Under the pieces are notes generated by a model that ran no database searches, had not been told where the DNA came from, and saw only the letters and a program-made list of their open reading frames with translations. This document shows, piece by piece, positions 44,056 to 53,799 of a stretch of 64,000 nucleotides of DNA (the first letter of the stretch is position 1; every line of letters begins with the position of its first letter). The stretch is from Pseudolabrys sp963742345 (GTDB lineage: Bacteria; Pseudomonadota; Alphaproteobacteria; Rhizobiales; Xanthobacteraceae). The stretch is from the NCBI GenBank assembly GCA_963742345.1, contig CAVULO010000001.1, forward strand, positions 124,001 through 188,000. The letters are read 5' to 3'. Position numbers and translations under genes: made by a program.

Positions 44056-44805
44056 TTACCGTGCAAAAGACGCGCCCTGGTGGCGGGCGTCCGCGATTTC
44101 CGCGATCATTTTTTTGACAATCGCCTCGCCGAAGGAGTTGAAGTCCTTGGCTTCGAGCACAAAGCTGCCGGGCCCGCCAGTGACATTGTCGCGGTAGTAT
44201 TTCGCCAGCCCCCCCGGCGGGTTTGTGTGCTCGGGATTCCAGGGAAGTGGCGTCTCGCTCAGGATCACCAACCCGTTGATGCTGATACCCAGCGCCAGGG
44301 CTTCGTCGCGTGCTTGCCCAACGTCGCGCCCGGCATTGTTGGTGCCATCACCGGACACATCTATGGTGCGCCGCTCGGCGCCGAATGGGGCGCGAGCAAG
44401 CTGCGCGACAGCGGCATCGATGCCGCCGCTGATTGAAGTGCGATCGGCGTAGGATCGCGGCGATTCGAGCAGCCGGTCGCCGAATGCCTGGGCCGTCTTC
44501 GGGCCGTCAATTAACGTCCAGTCGATCACGACCTTCTGGTTGCCAAATCCCGACCACTCCAGAAACAGCACAGCGATGCGACCGCGGCGGCCGGACTGGA
44601 TCGCGTCAAGCACGCGAGGATTGGCGAGTGCCGCGGCATAGCCCTCCCGCTGGAGCTGGAATTTCTGGCTGTCAACGCTGCGCGACACGTCGGCCGCCAG
44701 CACCAGAAGGAGATCGACCGGCTCGGCCGCTCGCATGGGCAAGGTGCCGAACGTCGCGATCGCAAACGCCAACACGATGGATGCGCGGCGGGATATTTGG
44801 CCCAT
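44056..44805 (-). CDS. DUF1194 secreted protein, von Willebrand A-like
   Basis: 249 residues with a signal peptide (SIVLAFAIATFGTLPMRAAEP). The following LLLVLAADVSRSVDSQKFQL carries the DxSxS metal-site start of a von Willebrand A-like fold, and RRTIDVSGDGTNNAGRD a later loop; both are DUF1194 signatures. It is likely periplasmic and metal-binding; function unknown. It is 25 bases downstream of the sensor kinase gene on the same strand. Confidence 0.88.
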   Translation of the reverse strand: MGQISRRASIVLAFAIATFGTLPMRAAEPVDLLLVLAADVSRSVDSQKFQLQREGYAAALANPRVLDAIQSGRRGRIAVLFLEWSGFGNQKVVIDWTLIDGPKTAQAFGDRLLESPRSYADRTSISGGIDAAVAQLARAPFGAERRTIDVSGDGTNNAGRDVGQARDEALALGISINGLVILSETPLPWNPEHTNPPGGLAKYYRDNVTGGPGSFVLEAKDFNSFGEAIVKKMIAEIADARHQGASFAR

Positions 44806-44830
44806 GCGAAGAGCCTAACCGATTTTGGAA

Positions 44831-47679
44831 TTACTGCGCCAGCACTCGCGTAGTGGGAAAAGCGACTTCGACCAGTGTACCATCGCCTACTTCACTGGCT
44901 ATGCGAAAGCGGGCGTGATTGGCTTCGACGAGGGCTTTGGTTATTGGCAAGCCAAGGCCGGTTCCGCTCGAGCCCCAATGTGTTGAAGTGGCGACCTGAC
45001 GGAACGGCTCAAGCGCGGTCTCCAGATCCTTCTCGCTCATGCCGCTGCCGGTGTCGCGCACGCGCAACACCACCTCTTGGTCGTCGGTCAAAGCGGTCGA
45101 GACGATCACCTGGCCACCGGCACCGGTGAACTTGATGGAGTTCGACAATAAATTCAGCGCGATCTGACGCATTGAGCGTGCATCTGCAATAATTTGCGGC
45201 AGATGAGCGGACAACGATGTGCGGATAATGACACGCTCGCGGTTGGCCTGCTGTTGCATAATCGCCACGCATTGCTGGATCAGATCGTTGAGATTGACGC
45301 CAACAAAAGTGAGATCAAGCCTTCCGGCTTCTATTTTCGACAAATCAACCAGATCATTAAGCAGCGAGATCAGGTGGCCGCCGGAGGCGTAGATATCCTT
45401 CAGATATTGCCGGTAACGTTCGTTGCCGATGGGGCCGAAGCGTTCGTCCATCATCACTTCGGAAAAACCGATGATGGCATTGAGGGGCGTGCGAATTTCG
45501 TGGCTAATCTTGGCAAGAAATTCAGACTTCGCGATGGAAGCTTTCTCGGCCGCCTGCTTGGCGTTTGTTAGCTCTTCTGCAGTGAGCTTCCAGGCGGTGA
45601 CGTCGCGCAATACCGCACACAGCTTCTCACCGTCCTCAATGCGACCCATAGTGACGTATAGGGGAACTAGCCCACCTTGGCGCACGCGTCCGATCACTTC
45701 GTAACCGGCATTCAGTACACCCGCGCCGGTGCCGTGCGCGAGCCGATCGAGATGGTCGAGTGCTGAGCGACGGCTTTCGGGCGCCAACAGATCGCCGAAC
45801 GAATGTTTGGCAAAATCGGCGGGTTCGTAGCCGAAAAGTGCTTCGGCACTACGGTTGGCGGAAAGGATGCGACCCGTGCGGTCAAGCACGAGCACCCCGT
45901 CCGTTGCCGTATCCAAAATAGCCTTGAGCTCGCGATTTTCTCTCTCTGCGGCACGTGGCGAGTCGTCTACAGACTTTTCGTCGCTCCCAACTCGCGTATC
46001 GATCATCAGCACCAGCGCGTTCTCGCTATTCCATGTCGCACTGAACAAGCGGCCCTCAACAGGTTTCTGCATGCCGTTGACAGTGGCGATCGTGAGTGAT
46101 TTCGCGCCGTTTCTGGCGTTCTGGGGGGAGGATTTATCCTTGCTCTCAATGAACAGGCTATCGAGACCACCGGCCTCGTTCAGGGCTTCCAGCGTGGAGT
46201 AACCTGTCCACGCCAGGAACGTGCGGTTTGCGTAAATCAGACTATTTAGCCGATAGACCAGGATGCCGATCGGCAAACGATCGAGAATTGGCCGGCTGTC
46301 TTGTGCGTCTTGAATGACCTTCGGCGACTCGCGCACCGGCTGAGCGAGCGGGGCGGACGGTTCGGCGCCAAAATCATCCGAAGCGGGCACGCCGCTTTTG
46401 CGTGACGATTTCTTCAGGCGTTCGTTGAGTTCGCGGGCAAGCTCCTGGAAGGCGCCATGTTCACGGGCACTTAGTTTTGGCTCTTCCGCCGGCAGCTCGG
46501 GCGTTGATGGAAATGGCAATACCTTGGCTGCGACTTCCGGTATCGGCGGCGGAGGCGGTGCCGGCGCGTGGGCGATGCGGCGCTGATGAATTTCCTCCAA
46601 ACGGGCTTGGTCACGGCAGATGCCAAAACCGCGAAAGCCCTTAAATTGCCGATCACGGTCGAATACAGGCAGGCCTGATATCTCGACCGACAAGCGCTCA
46701 TCGATGTCATCGAGCGGCCAAAACAAAACGATTCCGCTGAAGGTTTCCCGCGCTGTGAGCGCAGCTGCGATCTGGGCCTGGGGATCAAGATTCAGGGTCT
46801 GGGCTATCTCAGCCCAATTGTTGTCAAGGATGGCAGCAGTTTTGGGTCCGAGCAGATCGGCAAATTCCTGGCTTGCGAGCGTGAAGCGAGTGGCAGCATC
46901 GGTCTGCCAGACAAAACGGAACGGCGCATAGTGTGAGTGTGTTTCCAATCCCGCGAGTTTTGGTGCTGCTGGAGATGTAAGTGTCATGGGGAGCGCGCGC
47001 GCTTCAGCGGTCGACGTCGTCACAGGTTCGGTAAAGGCGACTAGCAACCCAAAAGTCGAACCCGCCCCGAGCTTGAGCATGGTGATATGGCCGGTCGGGA
47101 TATCGCCCTCGGCGGTACCGTTGAGGGTCGCTTCGCGGGCGAGCTTTTCTGCGCCAAGCGCGACCAGGTCGCGCTGGTTACCGATCAGCGTATGTGCGCC
47201 TACGCTGGGCCTCGATCAGCTCGCCGTCGGCGGTGAAGATCGCCGCCGGCTGCTGCAGATCTTCGAGCAGACGGCGCGCGCGTTCGGGCAAGGCAAGGTC
47301 CCTGCCGGCGCGCTCGGTCGATACCACCAATACTGCCGTGCTGTTGTCGGCGAGCGCGATGCGCGAGCACAGGCATATCAGCGTGCCGCCGATGCTGGCG
47401 CCGAAGCCGCGCAGCCGCTCGAGCCGCGGCGCGCCGCCTTGCGGCAGCGTGCCGGCGAGGCGCGCGATCTGCGCAGCCGTCGCATGACTCCGGATCGAAG
47501 CTGACGTGCGGCAAGCAGCGCCCGGCGAGGCGGCATCGAAAATCGCAGCACCTGTCGGATTGGCCCATAGAATAGTTTCAGCGTTCGCGCTCCAAAGCCA
47601 CACCGGCGCAGGACTCGAGCGCGTGCGCCGCGAGCCGCGGATCGTGCAGATAAGCTGGAGTGAAACTCGGTTTCGTCAT
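44831..47679 (-). CDS. PAS-domain sensor histidine kinase (PleC/DivJ/PdhS-like), two frameshifts as read
   Basis: The full protein of about 945 residues starts MTKPSFTPAYLHDPRLAAHA at 47679. It changes frame near 47607 (to VWLWSANAETILWANPTGAA) and near 47180 (to the long frame ending at 44831). Two or three PAS domains are seen (PIGILVYRLNSLIYANRTFL; TDGVLVLDRTGRILSANRSA). The phosphoacceptor His is in KISHEIRTPLNAIIGFSEVM; the ATPase has N-box LNLLSNSIKFTG, G1 RVRDTGSGM and GTGLGLPITKALV. The HisKA region, with ERFGPIGNERYRQYLKDI, resembles PleC/DivJ/PdhS cell-cycle kinases. No cognate regulator is adjacent. The long internal part is open, so the two indels are probably sequence errors. Confidence 0.82.
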
Positions 47680-47880
47680 CTCGGTGTCGCAGGAATTACG
47701 GCTAATGAAGCTTTAATACGGCTGGCGGCAGGCCGCGTCCACGACGTGGCGGTAACGGTCCAACGGCAAGCCGCAATAACCTTAATGCGGCCGGGTTCCA
47801 TGTCTGGCGTGTGCAATGAGCCGACCTAGATAAGGTACAGGCCGCCGGCGCCCGCCGGTGCGGACATGGAGGAGGATGTC

Positions 47881-48258
47881 ATGGCGAAGGAAGACAGCGC
47901 ACGTTTCGAGATTCCGGCTGATATGCGCGCATTTGCGGAAAAGAGCGTCGAACAGGCCAAGCAGGCTTTCGATATTTTCATTTCAGCGGCGCAGCACGCG
48001 GTTAGCGCCGCAGAAAATCAGGCAACCAGCGCGCAAGCTGGCGCCAAGGAGATGGGCGAGCTTGCCATGGGCTACGCGGAGCGGAACATCGCGACGTCGT
48101 TCGAATTTGCGCACAAGTTGATGCAGGCCAAAGGATCCCAGGACGTGATGGCGCTGCACTCGGAGTACGTGAATACCCAGATTGCGACACTCACCGACCA
48201 GGCCAAGGAACTGAGCAAACGGGCGACCAAAATGACTGGGCAAGCACGCCAGCACTAG
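47881..48258 (+). CDS. Phasin family protein, copy 1
   Basis: 125 residues, mostly helical: FEIPADMRAFAEKSVEQAKQ, AFDIFISAAQHAVSAAEN, and later MALHSEYVNTQIATLTDQAK. This matches the alphaproteobacterial phasin_2 family that coats polyhydroxyalkanoate granules. The ATG at 47881 has GGAGGATGTC upstream; an ATG 15 bases earlier is less well placed. A second phasin gene follows. Confidence 0.88.
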   Translation: MAKEDSARFEIPADMRAFAEKSVEQAKQAFDIFISAAQHAVSAAENQATSAQAGAKEMGELAMGYAERNIATSFEFAHKLMQAKGSQDVMALHSEYVNTQIATLTDQAKELSKRATKMTGQARQH

Positions 48259-48320
48259 TTTGCGTCCGTCAGACGGGTGCGCTGCGCCGGCATCAGTCCC
48301 GGAAAGTTCAGTTATGTCAT

Positions 48321-48359
48321 TTTTGTGCACTGCAATATTTTTATTGCAATGCACCAAAA
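48321..48359. promoter_or_regulatory. Inverted repeat upstream of phasin copy 2, possible PhaR site
   Basis: TTTTGTGCACTGCAATA (48321-48337) faces TATTGCAATGCACCAAAA (48342-48359) with two mismatches and a 4-base centre. TGCA and GCAA half-sites recur in it. PhaR-type repressors of phasin genes are known to bind TGC/GCA-rich palindromes. It lies about 150 bases before the phasin start, with a -10-like TAGTATAGG just after it. The repeat is seen; the regulator is inference. Confidence 0.45.
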
Positions 48360-48510
48360 ACAGTGTAGTATAGGGTTGGTAGCATCGTCCGCCAGCGCAC
48401 GTGATTGGACGTCGCGTTACGCGGCGGGTTCTCGAAATAGCGCGAGCCGATTTGTCGAGGGCGACGGCTCGATGCGCGAGAAACCGCCCTCCTAGTCAAG
48501 GATGACTGTC

Positions 48511-49023
48511 ATGGCCGAAACCCAAACCGTGGCTCCCACATCGAAAGCCAAGCCAAAGCCGGTCGCCGTGAGCGCGCCCGCCTTTGAAATGCCGAAGTTC
48601 GAAATGCCGAAATTCGAAATGCCGAAAATTGGAGGTCCCGACCGCCTTCCGCGAGCTCGCCGAGAAGGGCGTCGCGCAGGCCAAGGAGAACTACGAGAAG
48701 GTCAAGAGCGCGGCCGAGCAGGCCACCGACGTGCTCGAGGATACCTATTCCACAGCCTCCAAGGGCTGTGCGAGCTACGGCCTCAAGCTGATCGAGACCG
48801 CCCGCGCCAACAGCGACGCCACCTTCGATCTGTTCGAGCGAACTGATGACCGCCAAGTCGTATTCGGAGGTGGTCGAGCTTTCCAGCGCCTTCCTGCGCA
48901 AGCAATTCGACACGATGATCGCGCAGAGCCAAGGAACTCTGCCGAGCACGCGCAGAAGGTCGCGACCGAGACGGCCGAGCCGATCAAGGAAAGCATCAGC
49001 AGGTCTTCAACAAGGCCGCCTGA
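48511..49023 (+). pseudogene. Phasin family protein, copy 2, frameshifted as read
   Basis: Starting at the ATG 48511 (AAGGA upstream): MAETQTVAPTSKAKPKPVAV then three copies of FEMPK (AFEMPKFEMPKFEMPKI). After a frame change near 48632 the phasin body runs FRELAEKGVAQAKENYEKVK to DATFDLFE. Near 48843 it changes to MTAKSYSEVVELSSAFLRKQ, near 48930 to EHAQKVATETAEPIKESIS, and near 49000 to VFNKAA and TGA at 49021-49023. All pieces belong to one phasin of about 170 residues. Four small indels in 500 bases with preserved sequence suggest read errors. A rho-independent terminator follows. Confidence 0.75.
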
Positions 49024-49059
49024 CGCTTTTTGCGTAAACGCATCGAATAGTGGGTGCGA

Positions 49060-49092
49060 AGCCCGGACAGAAATGTCCGGGCTTTTGTTTTT
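49060..49092 (+). terminator. Rho-independent terminator after phasin copy 2
   Basis: AGCCCGGACA (49060-49069) and TGTCCGGGCT (49074-49083) form a 10-base stem with a GAAA tetraloop, followed by TTTTGTTTTT. Confidence 0.85.
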
Positions 49093-49188
49093 GGGTCAGG
49101 GAGCGCCGAACGGCCGCTTGCCAAAAGGCTGAACGGCACCTAGGTTCCGCCCGCTTGGATCGGGCGTCGAACGAAGCCGATCTCGCGT

Positions 49189-49265
49189 GCAGGCGTAGCT
49201 CAGTTGGTTAGAGCGCTGGTCTGTGGAACCAGAGGTCGGTGGTTCAAGTCCACCCGCCTGTACCA
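49189..49265 (+). tRNA. tRNA-His (GUG anticodon)
   Basis: 77 bases including an encoded CCA (49263-49265). Acceptor GCAGGCG pairs with CGCCTGT; D arm GCTCAGTTGGTTAGAGC; anticodon loop CTGTGGA with GTG at 49223-49225; T arm GGTGGTTCAAGTCCACC. Base -1 is T and base 73 is A, so the canonical G-1:C73 histidine identity pair is absent, and pair 1-72 is G-U. As I recall, a large alphaproteobacterial clade lost G-1 together with a changed histidyl-tRNA synthetase, and this gene fits. Confidence 0.95.
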
Positions 49266-49285
49266 TCCACTCATCGCGAAGTACC

Positions 49286-49320
49286 GAAAGAAAAACGCCG
49301 GCGAAACTGTCGCCGGCGTT
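49286..49320 (-). terminator. Rho-independent terminator of the L,D-transpeptidase gene
   Basis: AACGCCGGCGA and TCGCCGGCGTT form an 11-base perfect stem (49294-49320) with a 5-base loop. On the minus strand it is followed by TTTTTCTTTC. It lies 22 bases past the transpeptidase stop. Confidence 0.8.
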
Positions 49321-49341
49321 CACGTCGATTCGCGTTTCCGT

Positions 49342-51367
49342 CTAGCGCCAGCTGTAGCGGCCGTTGCCGTTACGCGGTGGCGGGACATTGCGCGGCGGAT
49401 AGGGACGGGCGCCGCCCTGCGGGCCGCCGAACATCCAATCAAAGAAATTGTTGCCGCCGCCGTAGCTGTAGCCACCGCCACCGTACATGCCTACGGGCAT
49501 GCGTACCGGCTTTGAGGAGGTGTTCGGTGCTCGCTCGACGGCGATATCGGCGACCTTGCGCTCATTGCTCTTGAGGATCGCGAACATCCTGGCGTCGCGG
49601 CCGTACACGTCTTCGCGCATCTGCAATTTTCCGGCGTCGTCCACGAACGCGGTCTGATAGGTCAGATGCACCGGGATAAACTTCGGAAAGTTGATATTGA
49701 TTTCGCTGCCACCGAACATGCCCTCGAGACGAGCCTCGGTGTAGTGCTCCTTCGGCAGAACGAGCGACAGCAGTTTCTCGCCGTAGGTCAGCGGGTTCTG
49801 CACCCGCATGCAACCATGGCTGAAGGCACGCTTGTCCTTGGCGAAGAGGTGCTTGTCCGGTGTGTCGTGCTGATAGACCAGGAACTTGTTCGGGAAGTTG
49901 AAGCGGATGCGGCCGAGCGCGTTGCCGGCGCCGGGCGGCTGCGAAATGTGGATTGTTCCGTCGGCATCCTGCGTCAGCTTGAGACCGATGCGATCGAGTG
50001 CCTGCGGATCTTGCTCAAGAGCCGGGAGGTACTCTTTTTCGATAATCGACGGCGGCACGTTCCAGGTCGGATTGACGGTGATGAATTTCATCTCCGCGCT
50101 GACCATTGGGGTGGCGAGGCCCGGCTTACCAGCCACGATCTTGGTGTGCCAGTACACTTTATCGTCGTTGTACAGCGACAAGGAGTAATCCGGCACGTTG
50201 ACCACGACGTGCGGGTTGCCAAGATTGCGTGGCACCCAGCGCCAACGTTCCATGTTTACGATAATCGTGTCGATCGGGTCGGCGGAAGCGACGACGCACT
50301 TCCTTTTGCTCACCGTTAAGCGCGCGCACGGTGTTGGGGCCGAGATTGCCGTCAACGCCAATATCGCTTTCCGTCTGGAAAGTTTTCACCGCGTCGCGAA
50401 CCGCATCATCGTAGAGCTGATTGTCTTTATCGCCCGCTATGTCGAGTCGCTTGCGTAGCGCCACGACGCGCGCGTCCTTCATGCCTGGGCGGAGGATCTT
50501 GCCCTCGGCTACGTTTACGCGCGGTCGCTCTGGCTTCTCCTCGGCTTTGGTGTCGGGGACGGCCGATCCCTTGCGCAGTTCGGCGAGCTTGGCCTTGAGC
50601 GCCTTGAATTCCGCGTGTGGCGGATTGAAGCCGTCGAGAACTTTGCCCGCGTCGTTGCCGTCGCCAAGCTTGGCCAATACTTCTGCCGGCTCGGGTGCGA
50701 CCAGATCATATTGAATGTCGGCACCCACCCGGGTGAAATGGATGCGTCCGATCTGTGCCTGGCGCGCAAACGTAAGCGCAGAGGCGGTCAATTTGAGTTC
50801 GGCCTCGGCCAGCGCATCGGCAGTGGACGCCGACTTGAAATCCGGGGTCGGATAGTCGCTCGGGTCGAGACCAACAGCGTCAGCCCGCGCCAGATAGGCG
50901 ATCGCAGCCTTGGCGCGCTCGTTGCCGGCATTGTTGCTGATCCACAAAGGCGCGTAATTGTGCGCGCTGTAGAAAACCTCGATGCCGGCGCGGTCGGCCT
51001 TGTGATTGACGAGACGCTCGAATTGCCGGCTCGCGACTAACTCCCGCAGCTTGTCGGCAACGGCACTGTCTGCAGTCGCGACTGGCGCCGCGGTCGGAGC
51101 GGTCGCAGCCTTGGCCGGCTCGACCGAGGGGGCAGTCACGTTCTGCTTGGGCTCATCCTTGCTGATGTCGGCCGGAGCAGCCTGCTTGGCGGGTGTCTCG
51201 AAGTCTTTGGCCGTCAATGGCGGTGGCAGCGACGTATCCGGCACCGGCACCGATGCCTGAACCGCTTTTTCGGTTTGCTGCGCACTGCCAGTTTGGCTGG
51301 ACAGGGCCAGCACCAAGGCCAGCGCCGTCGAGGCCAGCAGACGGTCGAATCGAGCAATTTTCACCAC
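49342..51367 (-). CDS. L,D-transpeptidase (YkuD/YcbB type), one frameshift as read
   Basis: About 675 residues from two frames. The N-terminal frame (51367 to about 50300) has a signal (RLLASTALALVLALSS), an Ala/Pro-rich linker, a scaffold domain (YSAHNYAPLWISNNAG) and a peptidoglycan-binding repeat (LRPGMKDARVVALRKRLDIA, VDGNLGPNTVRALN). After the indel near 50300, the YkuD domain has VVVNVPDYSLSLYND and the catalytic HGCMRVQNP. The end is Gly/Asn/Pro-rich. It makes 3-3 cross-links in peptidoglycan or attaches proteins to it, in the periplasm. Frame loss between conserved modules, with both intact, suggests sequence error. Confidence 0.85.
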
Positions 51368-51769
51368 GTATCTCCTAAAACTGTCCGGGGGCTAACGGGC
51401 CCCCTTGATGTCCGTCCCACCTTAACTGATAGCGCACACCCAGTTACGTTTTTCCCAATAGCCCGGCCAAAACAGGGGTCAACTGTGGCTATTTTGCACG
51501 ACCGGGCAAATCGGGCGATTCACGGCGGTTTTTAGCTAAACGAACGGGGCGAGCCTAAGGCAACGGGCAGATGAGCGGGCGGCTCCTGGGCGATTTTCAC
51601 TGGTTATACCCATGACTTTTACATGTGACGCGTTTATGGCCCCCGCCATGACAAAAGCGTGATGGCGCAAGGACGGGTAATCCAATCCACCCCTTGCGGT
51701 GTTTTCGGTCTAGGCTAATCTTGCTGCTAGAACCGCCGGTCAAAAAAAGTGCGGTTGAAAGGAAACGCT
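51368..51769. other. Divergent intergenic region between L,D-transpeptidase and pqqA
   Basis: 402 bases with no gene that I can support. Near the transpeptidase start is a GGGGGC/GCCCCC hairpin (about 51389-51407) in its 5-prime leader. Near pqqA there is a possible promoter and a good ribosome site (GAAAGGAAACGCT). The rest shows nothing I recognise. Confidence 0.5.
51694..51721 (+). promoter_or_regulatory. Candidate promoter of the pqq operon
   Basis: TTGCGG (51694-51699) and TAATCT (51716-51721) are 16 bases apart and about 50 bases upstream of pqqA. The match to sigma-70 consensus is partial. Confidence 0.3.
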
Positions 51770-51847
51770 ATGGCTTGGACCACCCCGATTCTCATAGAGA
51801 TTTGCATCGGACTCGAGATCAACGGCTATCTGCCGGCCGAGTTCTGA
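51770..51847 (+). CDS. pqqA: PqqA, peptide precursor of pyrroloquinoline quinone
   Basis: 25 residues: starts MAWTTPILIEICIGLE and ends INGYLPAEF. The conserved Glu16 and Tyr20, whose side chains are joined by PqqE and become PQQ, are at E in GLE and Y in GYLP. The ATG has GAAAGGAAACGCT upstream. It is just before pqqB, far too short for ordinary ORF calling but clear by context. Confidence 0.97.
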   Translation: MAWTTPILIEICIGLEINGYLPAEF

Positions 51848-51878
51848 TTTCCTGATCCTACCTATCCGACCCCGTTAG

Positions 51879-52778
51879 ATGGGGCGCCTCACCGCCATCG
51901 TGCTCGGGTCGGCGGCCGGAGGCGCCTTTCCGCAATGGAATTGCCAGTGTCCGGTCTGCGCGCTGGCGTGGGCCGGTGATCGTCGCGTCAAACCACGCAC
52001 GCAAACCAGTATTGCGGTTTCCGCAGGGGATGGTCGTTGGACATTGGTCAACGCCTCGCCCGATTTACCCGCGCAAATACGGGCGACGGCACCGCTCCAC
52101 CCGCGCGGCGATTTACGGGGCAGCCCGATTGATGCCGTGGTGCTCACGGGCGCCGAGATCGACCAGATCGCTGGACTTTTATCCGTGCGCGAAGGCACTC
52201 CTTTCACGCTTTACGCCACGCCGGCTAGTCATGCTGCTGTCGCCGCCAATGCGATGTACGGGGCGATGACGTCGATGTCGCGCCGCGCGGTCAATCCGGG
52301 CGAGCGCTTTATGCTGGCGGGCGATATTGAAGCGACGTTGTTTATGGTTCCGGGGAAACTGCCGCTCTATCTCGAAGGCAAAAATCCCGAAGTCGATACC
52401 GAAAGTGCGGCCAATGTCGGAATCGAATTGCATCGCGAGGGGGCGCGGCTCGTATTCGTGCCCGGAGCTGCGGCCCTGACAGAAAGGATGCGCGAACGCT
52501 TCGCCCGTGCGGATGTCGTGCTGTTCGATGGTACGCTGTTCACCGATGACGAGATGGTCCGCACCCACACCGGCCAAAAGACGGGACGCCGAATGGGCCA
52601 CATGCCAATCGAAGGAGACGGCGGTTCCTTGCAGGCGTTGAGCGGACTGTCGGCGCGACGCATTTTTGTCCATATCAACAATACCAATCCGGTATTGATT
52701 GAAGGCTCCGTTCAACGGCGCAAGGCCGAGAGTGCCGGCTGGCAAATAGCCGAAGATGGAATGGAGATCGTGCTGTGA
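51879..52778 (+). CDS. pqqB: PqqB, metallo-beta-lactamase-fold protein of PQQ synthesis
   Basis: 299 residues. It has VLGSAAGGAFPQWNCQCPVC at the start and the modified metallo-hydrolase regions VLTGAEIDQIAGLLSVREG and MGHMPIEGDGGSL near the end, as in PqqB. It is thought to hydroxylate the Tyr-derived part of the PQQ intermediate. The stop overlaps the pqqC start by 4 bases. Confidence 0.97.
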   Translation: MGRLTAIVLGSAAGGAFPQWNCQCPVCALAWAGDRRVKPRTQTSIAVSAGDGRWTLVNASPDLPAQIRATAPLHPRGDLRGSPIDAVVLTGAEIDQIAGLLSVREGTPFTLYATPASHAAVAANAMYGAMTSMSRRAVNPGERFMLAGDIEATLFMVPGKLPLYLEGKNPEVDTESAANVGIELHREGARLVFVPGAAALTERMRERFARADVVLFDGTLFTDDEMVRTHTGQKTGRRMGHMPIEGDGGSLQALSGLSARRIFVHINNTNPVLIEGSVQRRKAESAGWQIAEDGMEIVL

Positions 52779-53506
52779 AGTTGCTTTCTCCGGAGGAGCT
52801 TGAATCCGCGCTGCGCGATATCGGCGCCAAGCGATATCATCGCCTGCATCCATTCCATGCACTGCTTCATGGCGGCAAGTGCAACAAAGGCCAAGTTCAG
52901 GCATGGGCACTCAACCGTTACTATTACCAGGCGATGATCCCTATCAAGGATGCGAGTCTCATCGCGCGGTGCGAAGATTCAGCCGTGCGTCGCGAATGGC
53001 GATCGCGCCTCGTCGATCACGACGGCGAGCGCGACGGCGACGGCGGCATTGCACGTTGGCTCAAGCTCGCAGACGGCCTTGGGCTCGAACGCGGTTACGT
53101 CACTTCGCTGCGCGGACTATTGCCGGGCACGCGTTTTGCGGTTGACGGCTATGTGCATTTTGTGCGCGAAAAGACGCTGCTGGAAGCGATCGCGTCGTCG
53201 CTGACCGAGATGTTTTCGCCGGTGATTATCAGCGAGCGCATGGCTGGAATGTTGGCGAACTACGATTTCATTACGCGTGAAACGCTGAGCTATTTCGACA
53301 AGCGCCCACCACAGGCCCAACGCGACGCAGATTTTGCGCTCAATTACGTCAAGCGCAATGCCAGGACTCCGGAGCAACAGCAGGCGGTGCTTGCCGCGCT
53401 CGAATTCAAATGTGGTGTCTTGTGGGCTATGCTGGACGCGCTATCTCACGCCTACGTGGCGCCCAAAGACATCCCGCCGGGCGCATTTGTGCCGGAGGAT
53501 CATTGA
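52775..53506 (+). CDS. pqqC: PqqC, pyrroloquinoline-quinone synthase
   Basis: 243 residues. Motifs RYHRLHPFHALLHGGKCNKG and WALNRYYYQAMIPIKDASLI are PqqC-specific. It carries out the final ring closure and oxidation to PQQ without a metal. Start is GTG at 52775, overlapping pqqB; the stop overlaps the pqqD start (TGATG). Confidence 0.97.
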   Translation: MKLLSPEELESALRDIGAKRYHRLHPFHALLHGGKCNKGQVQAWALNRYYYQAMIPIKDASLIARCEDSAVRREWRSRLVDHDGERDGDGGIARWLKLADGLGLERGYVTSLRGLLPGTRFAVDGYVHFVREKTLLEAIASSLTEMFSPVIISERMAGMLANYDFITRETLSYFDKRPPQAQRDADFALNYVKRNARTPEQQQAVLAALEFKCGVLWAMLDALSHAYVAPKDIPPGAFVPEDH

Positions 53507-53799
53507 TGGACCGGCCGGCAATGCAATTTTCCGACAGTGCTTGCCCGCGGCTCCCGCGAGGTGTGCGGCTGACGCACAACGAAGCGCAGGGCGGCTGGGT
53601 TCTGCTCGCGCCCGAACGTGTCTTCAAAGCCGACGCTATTACTGCCGAGATATTGAAGCGGTGCACAGGCGAAGCGACGCTCGATGCAATCGTGGACGAT
53701 CTCGCTAAGACGTTTGCGGCGCCGCGCGAGCGCATTCATGCCGATGTGGTGAAGCTGCTGGGCGGGTTGGCGGAGAAGAAATTGTTGGAGTTGGGTTGA
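53506..53799 (+). CDS. pqqD: PqqD, PqqA-binding RRE protein
   Basis: 97 residues, start ATG 53506 with GGAGG upstream. CPRLPRGVRLTHNEAQGGWV and LLAPERVFKADAITAEILKR are PqqD. It carries PqqA to PqqE. It shares one base with the pqqC stop and is overlapped by pqqE. It is distinct from the lasso RRE at 3965-4276, with which it shares the fold. Confidence 0.96.
   Translation: MDRPAMQFSDSACPRLPRGVRLTHNEAQGGWVLLAPERVFKADAITAEILKRCTGEATLDAIVDDLAKTFAAPRERIHADVVKLLGGLAEKKLLELG

Noticed and set aside
48580..48632. Short tandem units as a CRISPR-like array
   Set aside because: The units are contiguous 15-base coding repeats in frame (FEMPK), without spacers or cas genes.
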